Part shown: one piece after another, positions 39,056 through 49,656 of the stretch | Layout: each line of letters starts with the position of its first letter | Position numbering within the stretch: the first letter of the stretch is position 1 | DNA from: Prostheceraeus crozeri | Lineage: Eukaryota > Platyhelminthes > Polycladida > Euryleptidae | Direction of reading: 5' to 3' | DNA: 64,000 bases | NCBI GenBank assembly: GCA_907163375.1 | Contig: CAJQUW010008970.1 | Location: 24,807 to 88,806 of the forward strand | Translations under genes and position numbers: made by a program | The notes under the pieces: model-generated | The model's database searches: none | What the model saw: only the letters and a program-made list of their open reading frames with translations | What the model was told of the DNA's origin: nothing

Positions 39056-40173
39056 TCGTATCTGCACTTGCTATTTGTCGCCATCCTCCAAGATGTACTG
39101 CGCCATTTTGATCTTCAAAGTCAACAAAGCTTGGTGGACTGTACTGAGTGGCACTAGGTATAGAGTGTTCATCTGTTGATTTCAGGTAATTGTGAAGCAA
39201 CACAGATGCCCAAATAATTGAGTCCACTTGTTCTGGTTGACATGGGATTGGCCGTCTGAATATACGCCATCGAGCAGACATAATGCCAAACGCATTTTCC
39301 ACAACACGACGTGCTACTGAGACGATAATTGAATATTTCTTTGCCTTCCGATAAATTGTGTCCAGAGAAGGGCTTCATTAGATAGGGACGAATGGGAAAC
39401 GCGTCATCGGCCACAAACATATAGGGCACTTTTTCTTCGGTGCCGGGGAGACCTTCCGGGGAAGGGACACATAAATTATCTTTTTCAATGGCTTTCTTCA
39501 CGTCCCAGTCCTGCCAAATTCCAGCATCACTATCTCTGCCACATCGACCAATGTCAACAAATCGGAACATGTATTTGGCGTCAACAATCGCCATCAAGAC
39601 AACGGAATGAGTGCGTTTGTAGTTGAAGAAACGACTACCTGAGTTGTGTGGTGCTGAAATTACGACGTGTTTGCCATCCACTGCGCCAAGACAAGAAGGA
39701 AAATTCTAAAACGCCCAAAATTCTTTTGCCATGTCTTCGAATTCTTTCGTAGATGGTGGGCAGAGATACTGGGCATTTAGAGCACTTCGGATTGCTGACA
39801 AAGTTTCGCGAAAAATTACACACACGGTTGACTTTCCCAAACGAAAGCTATGAGCCACACTTTGTTGAGAATTTCCCGTGGCAAGCAGACGTAAAGTGAC
39901 AGCCAGTCGTATACGATTGCTGATAGGATATCGGTGCGTTGTTTGATGTTGAATATATGGATCAATTCTCCGAAGAAGGTCGTCGAATCTCATTTTTGAC
40001 ATTCGGAAATAACTGAAATGTACTTCTGGATCCATACATCGCATCTCATCCACCAAACAACCTTCGCCCCTTATATTACGGGGTATGTTTAGTGGTCTGA
40101 CATACCATCGCCTATTTCTTCTTCTTCGCTGTAACCAGTACATCAAAACGACAGGATCCATTTTCTGATGCAT
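39056..40173 (-). pseudogene. HARBI1-type DDE transposase, exon 1, damaged
   Basis: Starts MHQKMDPVVLMYWLQRRRR and continues with HTH-like RLAVTLRLLATGNSQQSVAH. Catalytic residues are Asp in AVDGKHVVI, Asp in FVADDAFPI and Glu in VVENAFGIM. One TAG stop at about 39706 stands where family members have Trp (AFWNFP). A frameshift near 39318, between NYRLS and ARRVVENAFG, appears to be a two-base loss. Confidence 0.75.
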
Positions 40174-40403
40174 TTAACAACCAAATCATCGTCCCGAGAT
40201 GTCGCACGGCAATATATATGTATGAACAGTGTCACAGCAACAGCAATCGATAATTATGACGCACTGCATGATACGTAAACTGTTGTACAGCATTTTGAAT
40301 GCCGCACAGCAAATTTGCTGTCACAGCAATACGACATGCTGTCCGGCCGCATCCGACATTTGCAGCATACGGCTTGCTGTACAACAGAAGTATGAATCCA
40401 CCT
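40174..40403. other. Harbinger subterminal region
   Basis: Contains a TATATATAT promoter-like word near 40211 and several TTGCTGT/ACAGCA words in both orientations. The same words occur near the left end (33690-33800), as expected for transposase binding sites. Confidence 0.4.
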
Positions 40404-40406
40404 TAA

Positions 40407-41331
40407 GACTAATCTTCCAGCATCTTGGATTTCCCATCCGAAGCGACAGAAGCAGAATAACAGTTATAGTGACATTTTCCCTGACGATCGCTCTTCTCAT
40501 CGTGCGACTACTTCTCCAGCAAATTCTGCACAACTTGCGCATTTTGCAAATTCATTGAACTCTATAAATCATCGCTGTGGAACTTCGTGGATATTAAGTA
40601 ATGACATAGATGAGACGGATAAACTTAAAGAATCGAACTTGCCTACTGCTGCTATACAAGTAATTGACAGACATAGCATTGAGACTTTATCTGATTCTGA
40701 TTTCAAGAGAAACTTTCTCATATCTTCAAAATCTATACAAACTATAGAAGAATTGACAAGGGGTCAGAGAAATAACCGTAGATGGTCGGAAGTTCGCAAC
40801 TTTCGGATTACTGCCAGTAATTTTGGACGAGTTTTGAAAGCTATCAAAATTGGAAAGTTTCCACCATCTTTGTACAAGACATTATGCGGAGAATACAATC
40901 TCAGTAACAAGGATAGCATTATATGGGGATCTATTCACGAATCTATGGCTACTGAAAGGTATGTTGAAGTAACCGGGAACCATGTTGAGCCAAGTGGGAT
41001 TTTTCTTTTTGAAAATGGAATCATGGGCGCATCTCCTGATGGTTTAGTCGTGTCGAATTGCGATTTAGATGACAAAGGTGTTCTTGAAATTAAGTGTCCC
41101 TATAAATATCGTGATTGTAAGATTAATGAAATTCTTGAACAGGAGAAAGCGGGAAATACTATGAAATCATTTTACCTGACAGAGGCAATGGAAGTTAATA
41201 CGGAACACTTATATTATCATCAAATCCAGGGAAACATTTTTGCAACAAATTCAAATTGGTGTGACTTTGTGATATGGACAATGAAAGACATCTTCATCAA
41301 GAGAGTATTTCGGAGCGATCAGTGGGAGTAG
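40407..41331 (+). CDS. YqaJ-type (lambda exonuclease family) nuclease part of a SWIM-YqaJ gene
   Basis: The frame is open from the Harbinger boundary; an in-frame ATG is at 40555. PD-(D/E)xK nuclease features are visible: IIWGSIHESMATERY, GIMGASPDGLVV (Asp), VLEIKCPYKY (Glu-x-Lys) and YYHQIQGNIFAT (Gln), the motif order of YqaJ/lambda exonucleases. Such nucleases trim DNA ends for recombination. The four motifs are intact, but the gene is cut off from its SWIM part by the transposon. Confidence 0.75.
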
Positions 41332-41715
41332 TTAATAATGCGAACGCAAAAAGTGAGGATTAAAACGAGGATGCGAACATGGCGTTCCAAACATGTAAAT
41401 ATGAACATTTGAATTCGAACCGCGTTCCAATCATGTGAATAGGAACCACGTTCCGATTGGGATTTTAACTGAGTTCATGTTTCGAGGTTCGGTACAATCA
41501 ATTGTGTACTGGGGTTGTAACAGCCTGTTCCGATTTTGAATTAAAGTGAGTGAATTAGAACAGGGATGCGAACATTTATTTCGGAACTTGAATAGATAGT
41601 TGTTTGTTTTGAGACTGCTTGCTCAAATGCGACAATTGTGGCCATTGTGACTATGATGACAATTTTTATTTATTTTCATAACTAGGTTAAGTTATAAATA
41701 CGTGGAAGTTGCTTC
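41332..41715 (+). other. Intergenic stretch with CGTTCCAA-type words and a TATA box
   Basis: Repeated GCGTTCCAA / CATGT-A words (41380-41460). A TATAAATAC box lies at about 41693-41701, only 15 bases before the next ATG. Confidence 0.4.
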
Positions 41716-42189
41716 ATGGTTAGCTTCCCAATTTCATGGATTGTTGCAAGAGACCTTGGTTATTCGCTAAAGGCTATAGAAACTGTTACAAATCTAAATG
41801 AAAATATCAAAGCTGGCGATTTAGTTGAACGACTAATGGATCTGGATGAGCATACCATGAATGCTAATTTGGATCGTAGTTGGATAGAAGATTTCTCAAT
41901 GCTACATTATAAAGACAGTGAAATTAGGAGGATGAAATTGGAACTTTCTGAAACGGAGATAAAAAAAGTGAAACCTTCAATTGATTTATCGAAATGTTCT
42001 ATCGATGAAAGTGACTTCAGAAAGAAATTAGAAACAGAGACTTTAAACTATTATGTGAACGGAACTGCATTAGGTGTTTTGAACGGGAAAAATCCCTTCT
42101 CTTGTTACCATGTTCTCATTTTGTCATGTGTTCTACATGCTATATACCCTTGGAAACTACATTTTGTCCCCTTTGTGATGAAGAAATAA
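41716..42189 (+). CDS. UBA-RING-like protein of the second element
   Basis: A 157-residue product. The N-terminus (WIVARDLGYSLKAIETV ... DLVERLMDLDEH) matches the UBA-like part of the 23050-23484 protein nearly position by position. A long charged middle follows, and the C-terminal part is Cys/His-containing and RING-like only in outline. Part of a fossil element; role presumed similar to IAP-like ubiquitin ligases. Confidence 0.6.
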   Translation: MVSFPISWIVARDLGYSLKAIETVTNLNENIKAGDLVERLMDLDEHTMNANLDRSWIEDFSMLHYKDSEIRRMKLELSETEIKKVKPSIDLSKCSIDESDFRKKLETETLNYYVNGTALGVLNGKNPFSCYHVLILSCVLHAIYPWKLHFVPFVMKK

Positions 42190-42265
42190 TTTCAACAGTC
42201 ACTGTATATCGTTCATAATGAGTCATCATGCGTGTCTGTGATTGGTTGCTATTGTGCAGCTTTTG

Positions 42266-42274
42266 TATATAAGG
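42266..42274 (+). promoter_or_regulatory. TATA box (GTATATAAG)
   Basis: GTATATAAGG about 57 bases before the ATG at 42329. Confidence 0.45.
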
Positions 42275-42328
42275 TTATCACACTTCTATTACAACCATAT
42301 GTGTTGAGGATTGTAGACATTAATAAAC

Positions 42329-42940
42329 ATGCCATTTACCACGATCATTCCTGTTTCAATTATTCACAAAGACAATCTGTTTACTAGCAAGATTTTCTAC
42401 TCTGCAAATGATGTTATTGGTTACAAAGCTGATCTCATAGATCTGATGGAGGATATTGTCACATTCTATCATTGTGAAGATGATATTGAACTTCAGAAAC
42501 TCTTAATGAGGACATTGACCAATGCCCTTACGCGAGTATTACGATTTTGGCTCGATGAAGTGTTCAAGCCTCTGAGTTTGACGGAAGCTATTCCACAGAG
42601 TTCTCGTTGCTATTATGAAATGAGAACACGAAAATTGAAGACTTGTTTGCATGATATAATCGTATTTAGCCACTATGACGAAAATGGTGGTAAATTCAAG
42701 GTGGACATGTTTACCGGACCCCCGTCGATGAGCGTCAATGTGGCAGTGCAAGATGACCGGGACATAATCAAGTTTAGAGCATACTATGCTAATCTTTTAA
42801 AAGTCTTCGCTTCAAAACCATGCTGTTCATGCTGTCCTCTATCAAAGGATTTAATGTGTAATATAGAACAGCTTATAACTGCAACGACTCAGACTTTGAG
42901 TGATGTTGATGACTACGACCTACCATCTGTTACCGTTTGA
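42329..42940 (+). CDS. Orphan 203-residue protein of the second element
   Basis: No family recognised. Mostly helical at first (DLIDLMEDIVTFYH, RTLTNALTRVLRFWLDEVF), then a beta-type KFKVDMFTGPPSMSVNVAV stretch and a Cys cluster (KPCCSCCPLSKDLMC, about residue 170). Confidence 0.5.
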   Translation: MPFTTIIPVSIIHKDNLFTSKIFYSANDVIGYKADLIDLMEDIVTFYHCEDDIELQKLLMRTLTNALTRVLRFWLDEVFKPLSLTEAIPQSSRCYYEMRTRKLKTCLHDIIVFSHYDENGGKFKVDMFTGPPSMSVNVAVQDDRDIIKFRAYYANLLKVFASKPCCSCCPLSKDLMCNIEQLITATTQTLSDVDDYDLPSVTV

Positions 42941-42949
42941 CTTTGTTGC

Positions 42950-43399
42950 ATGGAACTAGGCAAAAATGTATATTTTCATAAATGCTTTGCTTTTAACACA
43001 ATAAAAATGACTGCAAAACGAAAGGCATCTTTTTCTCGGAAGAATGGTTCTTTTAGACCTTCAAGTCAGTTTAAGAAGGCGTTGCGAAAGTTAAACAGCA
43101 TGCGAAACAATAAAGTTAAGTGCAAATTAATTCAAAACTCAAGTGATGATTTCATCCGTGATTTGGCTTTTGCAATACACAAATGCCTCCCAATATACAA
43201 GCCTTTATTGAGTACTGATTCTCTAAACAGCATTAGAAAATTTTCAAATCCAAGAAGCAGTGATATGAAAAGGCGGAACTTAGTTCAGCGTGGAGGTGGT
43301 GGGTTTTTGAATATGTTGAATGATATTGGAAACAGCATTTACAATGTACTCAACAGTCCACTAGGGAAAGTTGTAGCAGGTGCCGCAGTGTTGCTATAG
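42950..43399 (+). CDS. Core/pX-like basic protein with QRGGGG of the second element
   Basis: Up to 149 residues; an internal ATG near 43007 (MTAKRKASFSRKNGSF) is the likelier start. A basic N-terminal half is followed by RRNLVQRGGGGFLNMLN and an amphipathic/hydrophobic C-terminus (LGKVVAGAAVLL). The basic + QRGG + hydrophobic layout recalls the pX-like proteins at 25 kb and the membrane-lytic pVI/pX type. Confidence 0.55.
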   Translation: MELGKNVYFHKCFAFNTIKMTAKRKASFSRKNGSFRPSSQFKKALRKLNSMRNNKVKCKLIQNSSDDFIRDLAFAIHKCLPIYKPLLSTDSLNSIRKFSNPRSSDMKRRNLVQRGGGGFLNMLNDIGNSIYNVLNSPLGKVVAGAAVLL

Positions 43400-43451
43400 A
43401 CGACGAATCATGGATTGACACGTCATCATTGATTGATGACTCATGTGAATA

Positions 43452-43460
43452 TGTATATAA
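43452..43460 (+). promoter_or_regulatory. TATA box (GTATATAAG)
   Basis: TGTATATAAGAGAGC about 90 bases before the ATG at 43549, matching the box style of the first element. Confidence 0.5.
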
Positions 43461-43548
43461 GAGAGCAGCGCTTGTACTCTTTAATCACTTTCAAGCTATC
43501 ATTCATCGCTGACGGTTGAAAAGCTCCGAATAAGTACAACATTGAATT

Positions 43549-44295
43549 ATGTCTCAAAAAATGTTTATAGTTAGAGAGGAGAGCGACTCATTTGAACGTG
43601 ATCTCTTTAAATTCCGACCGACAAGGAAGGTTCAAGGGATTGGAAATACCTTCTACTTCCAAACGTTGAGCTATGGTGACGATGGTTTCTACCTTCAAGT
43701 TCCATTTTTCCACAGTAATGGTATGTCTTCATCTGGATATAGCAACATGAGACAAATGCGAGTGACCTTTCCGAAATGGCAGCAGATGATACTCAAAACC
43801 ATCGACTCTTTGGCGAAGGAATGCGTTGTGTGGCCCGAAAGTGCTCCTACACATTGGAGGAAGGCGTTAGAGGAAGGAAGTGGCTATAAGGATTTACCCG
43901 AGTTCGATACGCTATTCTTGAAATTGTCCGATCACTTTAAAGCATTCGATCTACTTGGAAATACAATGGAGTGTGATGATCTGAAGCGCGGACGATACAT
44001 GGGTTTAATACACGTCAACGGACTATACATTGGTGCTCATGGCTCAACCGGAAAAGTGGCATCGTTACAAATGAAAGTTCTACAGTTGGTTTATGAGCCA
44101 ATGCCGATTGATAAGTGTCTAATCACCATCGATAAACCTACTTCAAAAGATGGGAAGGATGTTGAAGAAAGCAAAAAGCGGGGACGGAAATCCAAGGAAG
44201 GGAGTGTTAAGTTGAAATTGAAACGCCAAGATGCTCAAATTGACGCGAGAAGTTATTTTAATGCTGACATTCATGAGGAAACACAAATGCTGTGA
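43549..44295 (+). CDS. Orphan 248-residue protein of the second element (possible ssDNA-binding type)
   Basis: The first 90 residues show strand-rich sequence (TFYFQTLSYGDDGFYLQVPF ... MRVTFPKWQQMILKTI) with an order vaguely like PC4-type single-strand binders; this is a weak suggestion. LIHVNGLYIGA and KVLQLVYEPM follow. The C-terminus has a basic AT-hook-like KKRGRKSK. It could act in replication or transcription. Confidence 0.5.
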   Translation: MSQKMFIVREESDSFERDLFKFRPTRKVQGIGNTFYFQTLSYGDDGFYLQVPFFHSNGMSSSGYSNMRQMRVTFPKWQQMILKTIDSLAKECVVWPESAPTHWRKALEEGSGYKDLPEFDTLFLKLSDHFKAFDLLGNTMECDDLKRGRYMGLIHVNGLYIGAHGSTGKVASLQMKVLQLVYEPMPIDKCLITIDKPTSKDGKDVEESKKRGRKSKEGSVKLKLKRQDAQIDARSYFNADIHEETQML

Positions 44296-44325
44296 ATGTG
44301 AAATGAAAGTTTCTAAATGTTAATA

Positions 44326-44331
44326 AAGTTG
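44326..44331 (+). terminator. Polyadenylation signal AATAAA
   Basis: GTTAATAAAGTTG about 30 bases after the stop of the preceding gene. Confidence 0.4.
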
Positions 44332-44403
44332 TTATGGAACATGACTTGTTTTATTCTAAGCAAACTGGTGGGTGTTGGTCTTTAAAGCTTTTGAAATTTC
44401 AGG

Positions 44404-45039
44404 ATGACAGATTTTCGCCTATTCACTGATCGCACAATTTGTGTGGCCGGACCAAGTCAGTCCGGTAAAACTACTTTTGTAACTCAATTACTACAATTTA
44501 GAAATGAGATGTTTAATAAAGAAATTAAAAGAGTTAAATGGTGTTATGGCATATTTCAACCACAACTACATTCTGCACTTCGCCAGAAAGGTTATGATGT
44601 GAAGCAAGGGTTACCGACAACTGAAGACATCAAAGCAGGTGACTTAATTGTGCTAGATGATCTATTGCGTGAAAGCAAATCATCGAAAGATGTAACTGAA
44701 ATGTTTATTCAGACAGCACATCATAGGGAAGCCTTCATAATCTATATCACCCAAAACATTTTTGATGGAGGGAAAGAGCAAAGAACTAGGAGTTTGAATA
44801 CACATTATTTGGCAATATTTAAAAATCCAAGAGACAGCAGTCAGATACATCATCTCAGTAGACAGATATTACCTCGACAACCTAAAGTTCTTTCAAAAAT
44901 ATATGAAGATGTAACTAAGAAACCACATGGCTATCTATTTATTGATCTAACCCAGGAATGTCCGGAACGACTTCGATTTCGAACTAATATCATACCTAAT
45001 TCCGTTGAACCAATGACAGTTTTCTCGGTTCACAGCTAG
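44404..45039 (+). CDS. FtsK/HerA-type packaging ATPase of the second element
   Basis: A 211-residue product. Walker A is AGPSQSGKTT (about residues 17-26), Walker B is LIVLDDLLRE (about 84-93), then YITQNIFDGGKEQRTRS and FKNPRDSSQ. It aligns with the first 200 residues of the ATPase at 16191-17360 but lacks its long C-terminal extension. Part of a fossil virus-like element. Confidence 0.85.
   Translation: MTDFRLFTDRTICVAGPSQSGKTTFVTQLLQFRNEMFNKEIKRVKWCYGIFQPQLHSALRQKGYDVKQGLPTTEDIKAGDLIVLDDLLRESKSSKDVTEMFIQTAHHREAFIIYITQNIFDGGKEQRTRSLNTHYLAIFKNPRDSSQIHHLSRQILPRQPKVLSKIYEDVTKKPHGYLFIDLTQECPERLRFRTNIIPNSVEPMTVFSVHS

Positions 45040-45042
<3 letters not shown>

Positions 45043-45076
<34 letters not shown>
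45043..45076. repeat. (TA)n microsatellite
   Basis: About 16 TA dinucleotides just after the ATPase stop. Confidence 0.9.
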
Positions 45077-45081
<5 letters not shown>

Positions 45082-47250
45082 TATAATAACAATAATTTTA
45101 ATAATATATAAACTTAACAGAAAATATTCGTAAGAAACTTGAAAATGATGAGTCACAATTTGATGATATCAATTAAAATCCGCTAGTATCAGATAGAGCG
45201 TCTCTACGGATATCTTCTGTTCGGAGTGTAAAAACAGCCGTGAAAGTAATTTTAGCTGTTAATTTTAACGGATATTTGTTGTTTACAGCGCACTTGCATT
45301 AGTCACTCGCAGTGACAAAGATAGTTTTTTAACTACAATACATCATCTCACTTGGCTCTTCTCCGAACTTCTATAAGGAATAGGAATGAACTGACGTCAC
45401 GAGGATGCTGCTGCCTTCCCTGCAGACTAGACAAATTGATTTTGTTTACATCTGCATCAGCACCTTACAATATTTTCCCAAAATCGCCGGTTAATCAGGG
45501 TTTGTACACCTAACGTCAACCAGATAGCTAGATTCAATAGCCAAAATTTTAAGCATGAAGCATTTCAGGAGAATGCAGTTTACTTTCCCTTCATAGAATA
45601 ATATCCATATCAATGAAGAAATTTGAATATTGAAAGTAAATCAGCCTCAAGATGACTGCAGACTTATGATTCTTCTTTGCATTTTTTCATGATTGATCAT
45701 CATAATCCATTGCAAACGATACTGAGCAGAGTGATATTCCAACATGCCTATGAACGATTCTATAGCTGATTTTATGATTTCATCTTTATGGTTGGACATG
45801 TCATTGATCTTCATAAATTGATAATGGGCAATTCCGTAAATAACGCACGTACGTTCTGACACACAATCTTCATTTCTCATCATGAAGCAATGCGATTCTA
45901 TCTATGAAAATTGCACCATACCATGCCAAAATAGTATGAAATATTAATCACTTTTCAAATATTCAAACACTAGTCCCTCTAGCGTCGAAAGAGGGACTGC
46001 CATTAAATTAATTATTTAAATTGCTTTTACTTATTATGTAGAAGGGACTACTATAATGTTTCAGAACGTTCGTGCGTTATTTATGAAATTATTCTAATCG
46101 TTGTGAATGAATTATCTTTCAGGTTCAGACAAGACACTAAGGCTCATGCAATAAAAGACCAGTTGCTCACCAGCTTATCAAGAATTTTCTGTACAGCTCG
46201 TTGGGCATTTCATGACTAATCGTCCACAATTCAGTTACAATTCACTGGTACGATGATGTAGCGTTAATGAGAGATGCTGTTTCATGTCGGTACAGCGCAC
46301 GTCCAATGTAATTAAATATTGAATAGGCCTATTGAAAGCTTTCCCTCTGATGAGTCCATACAGTTAGATTTGCATACTGCATAACAACACTGTGTAACAC
46401 ATTCACAGATGACTGCTTTGAATTTGTATCCGTTATGAATACATGCTGGAAATGTCTCATGTCAGCTCAAGATGACATAGATATCTATCAATCCGAACTC
46501 TGTACCCCGACCGCACTCGAAAGATAGGCTCTAATTAGTGTATCTGAAATGCGTGTGGAAGTGACAACAAGCCACAAGACCGATTAGTCATTCCAAAATC
46601 TGAGAGATGAGACCACACTATGCCCAAAGAGTTCTACATGACTATACCTTATTGATGTCACAGAGCAAAACACTTCGATGGAATGCTGCATAAAATCGAT
46701 ATGTTGCAAAATCGATGTGTTGAAAATTTAAGCATGTTAATCAAAATAGCGAATGAAGATAGAACAAATGCATTGCTGAATTAGTGAACAGCGAATGACT
46801 ACATGAACGTTGTTCAGGTGTTATAAAGCATGAATCATGGCACCAGAGAAATCAGTGAAGCCACTGAAGTCAGCTGAAGACATTGTATGAGATTGCAGTA
46901 CATGGCTCGATAGAAAATGTGCCCCTCCATCTCAGAATAATATGCGCATGTTATGCTCCACTGCAGATAAGATTCTGACTAACATTTGTTGCTTCGAAAT
47001 TGCATGCATTATGCTATGAAATACTCAAGATGGCTAATAAAAACATGTTAGGGACATATTAATAATCAGGATTTACTAAGCAGGTGGGAAGTATTTTGGG
47101 ATACCGTACATAAATTAACACTTTAGATATTCACGCAGTTTGAAACTGCACGGTCAATGTCCATTTATTGAATGATAATTGTGCTTTTTACTTTATCTTT
47201 CCTATGTCAAAATACCGCTCATGTTGTCATTAAAAGAGAATCCTCTCTTA
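45077..47250. other. AT-rich non-coding host DNA
   Basis: No frame with coding character. Short unremarkable AT-rich sequence. Confidence 0.4.
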
Positions 47251-47289
47251 CTAGTACAGGGATTATTATCGGAAATTGGTGTTCTACGT

Positions 47290-47470
47290 GACAGTGCAGG
47301 CTAGGTGCTTGGTTAGCGATCTTTCGGTCCAGAAATCGAGCACCGAAAGTGTCATAGGAAGTCGTCAGAAAGGGCATTCGGACCAAATGGTCACAGCCAG
47401 ATCAAAGTCTGACTCTGTGTCAACACAGTGGAGCCCCAAGTAAGGTAGAGTAGACGTTGACCTTACAGGC
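47290..47470. repeat. Possible LINE/SINE 3'-end relic
   Basis: Contains AGAAAGGGCATTCGGACC, the kind of word (GAAGGGCATCCGG) common at the 3' end of RTE-like elements and their SINEs, then CTGTGTCAACACAGTGGAGC. No coding part seen. Confidence 0.3.
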
Positions 47471-47769
47471 CACAATTTACTTCAACTAATTAAAAAACAA
47501 TCTTGCATGAATTATCAGACTGCAATGAAGTTATACCTGGTCATCACTATTACGTAATGCGTAGGCTATACTTAACCTTAGTCGTGCATACATAAGCCTA
47601 CAACGATCAAGGAAGCAATCAGAACACTAGAACCTTCAGAGATGAAACATAGGCCTACATATAATCCGACATAACTGTTTAACTGATCATCAGTCTGCAG
47701 CTGCGACACCTATCCTGTTTTTTTGAAATTATCTTAATATGATATCTTAATAAACAATGCAAAAAGTAG

Positions 47770-49470
47770 TCCACTGCAAGGAAAAGAAAATTAATTTATT
47801 GAAATTAATTGCAATTAGTTGATTGATAAACCATCTTCAATTCAATTAATTGATTGGATCAGCTGCCAATTATTCCAATTAATTGCAATTATTCACAAGC
47901 AAAAAAGCGATTTATTGAACGATTACTGCAAGTTATAATGTATAATTAATAGCTCTACACAGTCGATGATGTGATATTCTGTAGATATACTCGTTTTTGA
48001 AACGAAGAAATTTTGATGTTAGCCTAATGCGAAACTTGCTGTTAATAATCTACACAATTCATTTAAACTTTAATTTAAAAGTCTCTAACTAGTAAATATA
48101 AATACTTCGTATTTTCTCTTAGATGAAAGTCAAAGTAAGGTCACGATGGTCAGAGTGACAGTGTTTGAACCAAAAAATATTGCGCTTATATATTATTATA
48201 AAAATATAATAAATGTTAATTATCAGTCATTGCTTGATATTGCTATGAGAACATTTTCATGTTTTATCATGCAAATTAGTTCAACGAGCATAGTGGTGCA
48301 GAAAATACATACTTGTGATTGCAAATTCTATTCTGTAGTGTTTTAATGCACTTTCGTAGACCTGTGTGCTGTGGAGCTAACGTTCTAAGTGTTAATCAAT
48401 CAAGTGTCCGTCAACAGCGGAAAGATCAACCTAGATCTGGCAATGATAAAAAATTATTGCAATTATTGTCAACTAATTGATTGCTCATGTGATCCAATTG
48501 AGTCAATTGATTCTCAGCAAAAGAAAAATGAGACCAATTAAATTGCTAATAATTTTTTTCCAACCCCAGGTTGTGTTCCAGTACCGTATGAACTCCATCT
48601 CAATTATCCTTCGTCTTGCGACATGTGATATCGATTGCGACATTGTGGCGCTATCTTGCATCGCAATGTAGCCACATGATTATGGGTCTTCATAACCGTG
48701 CACTGTATTACAAGCATTTTATCAATTGATTCAAATAAATTCACAAATATATACTTCAAAGATCATCTGAACACCTTCATGTTTAAGATAGAAGTGCAAC
48801 TATCAATTACAACTATGCTATGAATCTGTTCGGTTTTGGCGTCAGTGTCCTATCTAATCATAAAAAATTGAAGTACAGCCTGGAAACAAAAAAATAATTG
48901 CATTGCAATTTATTGGTCACAATGATCGCTGTAACCCAAAGATTCCAATTAATTAATTGTTGTTACAGAAAAAATTGCAATTGATTGATTGCAGTCTGTC
49001 AATAATTGCTATCAATTGATTGATCTGTAATGAAGTTATTTAGTTGAATGCTAACTTGCAAAACCGCCTACACTCACCACCATAGGAAAAGCATAACACA
49101 TTCAGTGATTAAGATTATTAGTCTACCTATCTTATATTATGTCATTAAATCTTAAATTTATGTCAATCTAGGCACGCGACTTCTTGTTCTCTAGTTTGAA
49201 TAGTCACTCCGACTAAGAATGTAGCAACATGTATTTCATGCAGAAAGTCACCGCCCAAATTGGCAGTATGCAAGTTTACGACTTGCACAATCTGCCAATT
49301 TATGCAGCCTAAATAGGTGTAGCACATGTTTTTATCTAAGTCGAAAGTTAAAATCGAATTAATCTAATCAAATTGTGATTAAAAAAATCCAATTAGTTGA
49401 TTGCTGACATACGATGATTCCAGTTAATTGATTGCTGTCGTCCAATTATTTCAATTAGTTTTTGGTGAAT
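47770..49470. repeat. Dispersed CAATTAATTGA-rich clusters
   Basis: Clusters at about 47785-47900, 48450-48545, 48895-49025 and 49370-49465 are built from imperfect, partly palindromic CAATTAATTG / GATTGCAATT words. DNA between the clusters is plain. They may be subterminal repeat arrays of a non-autonomous DNA transposon. Confidence 0.45.
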
Positions 49471-49656
49471 CCTGAACCTAGGTATAGAATATTTACTAGA
49501 AGATAGCCCAGAATCTTCGAGCTCAGCTAGCGGTGGCCCAAAGAATTAATAAAAGGCGACTGCGAAATAATCCTAATATTACTAAATGATCTGATTTGAT
49601 GGCATCCTTTAAGTATCTAGGAATCCCTAAATTGAAAATGTAATCCAATAACACAG

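Larger units (their letters stand above)
33656..40403. mobile_element. Harbinger DNA transposon with nested Tc1 copies
   Basis: Ends match as inverted repeats (left GGTGGATTCATACTTCTG after one T; right its reverse complement before one T) and are flanked by a TAA duplication at 33653-33655 and 40404-40406, as expected for PIF/Harbinger. Inside are a MADF-BESS accessory gene on the plus strand and a HARBI1-type transposase on the minus strand. Two Tc1 elements are inserted between them. Without these the element would be about 3.7 kb. Both of its genes carry inactivating changes. Confidence 0.85.
41716..45039 (+). mobile_element. Second Polinton-like element fragment
   Basis: Five same-strand genes: RING-like, two orphans, a core-like QRGG protein and a packaging ATPase related to the one at 16191-17360. 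Each cluster has a TATATAAG or TATAAATA box. Polymerase, integrase and capsid genes are not present in the window, so this is a partial element. Sequence divergence from the first element shows it is a separate lineage; age is uncertain, probably older than the first. Confidence 0.65.

Noticed and set aside
45647-45883. 78-codon minus-strand frame
   Set aside because: No family resemblance and isolated in AT-rich non-coding DNA.
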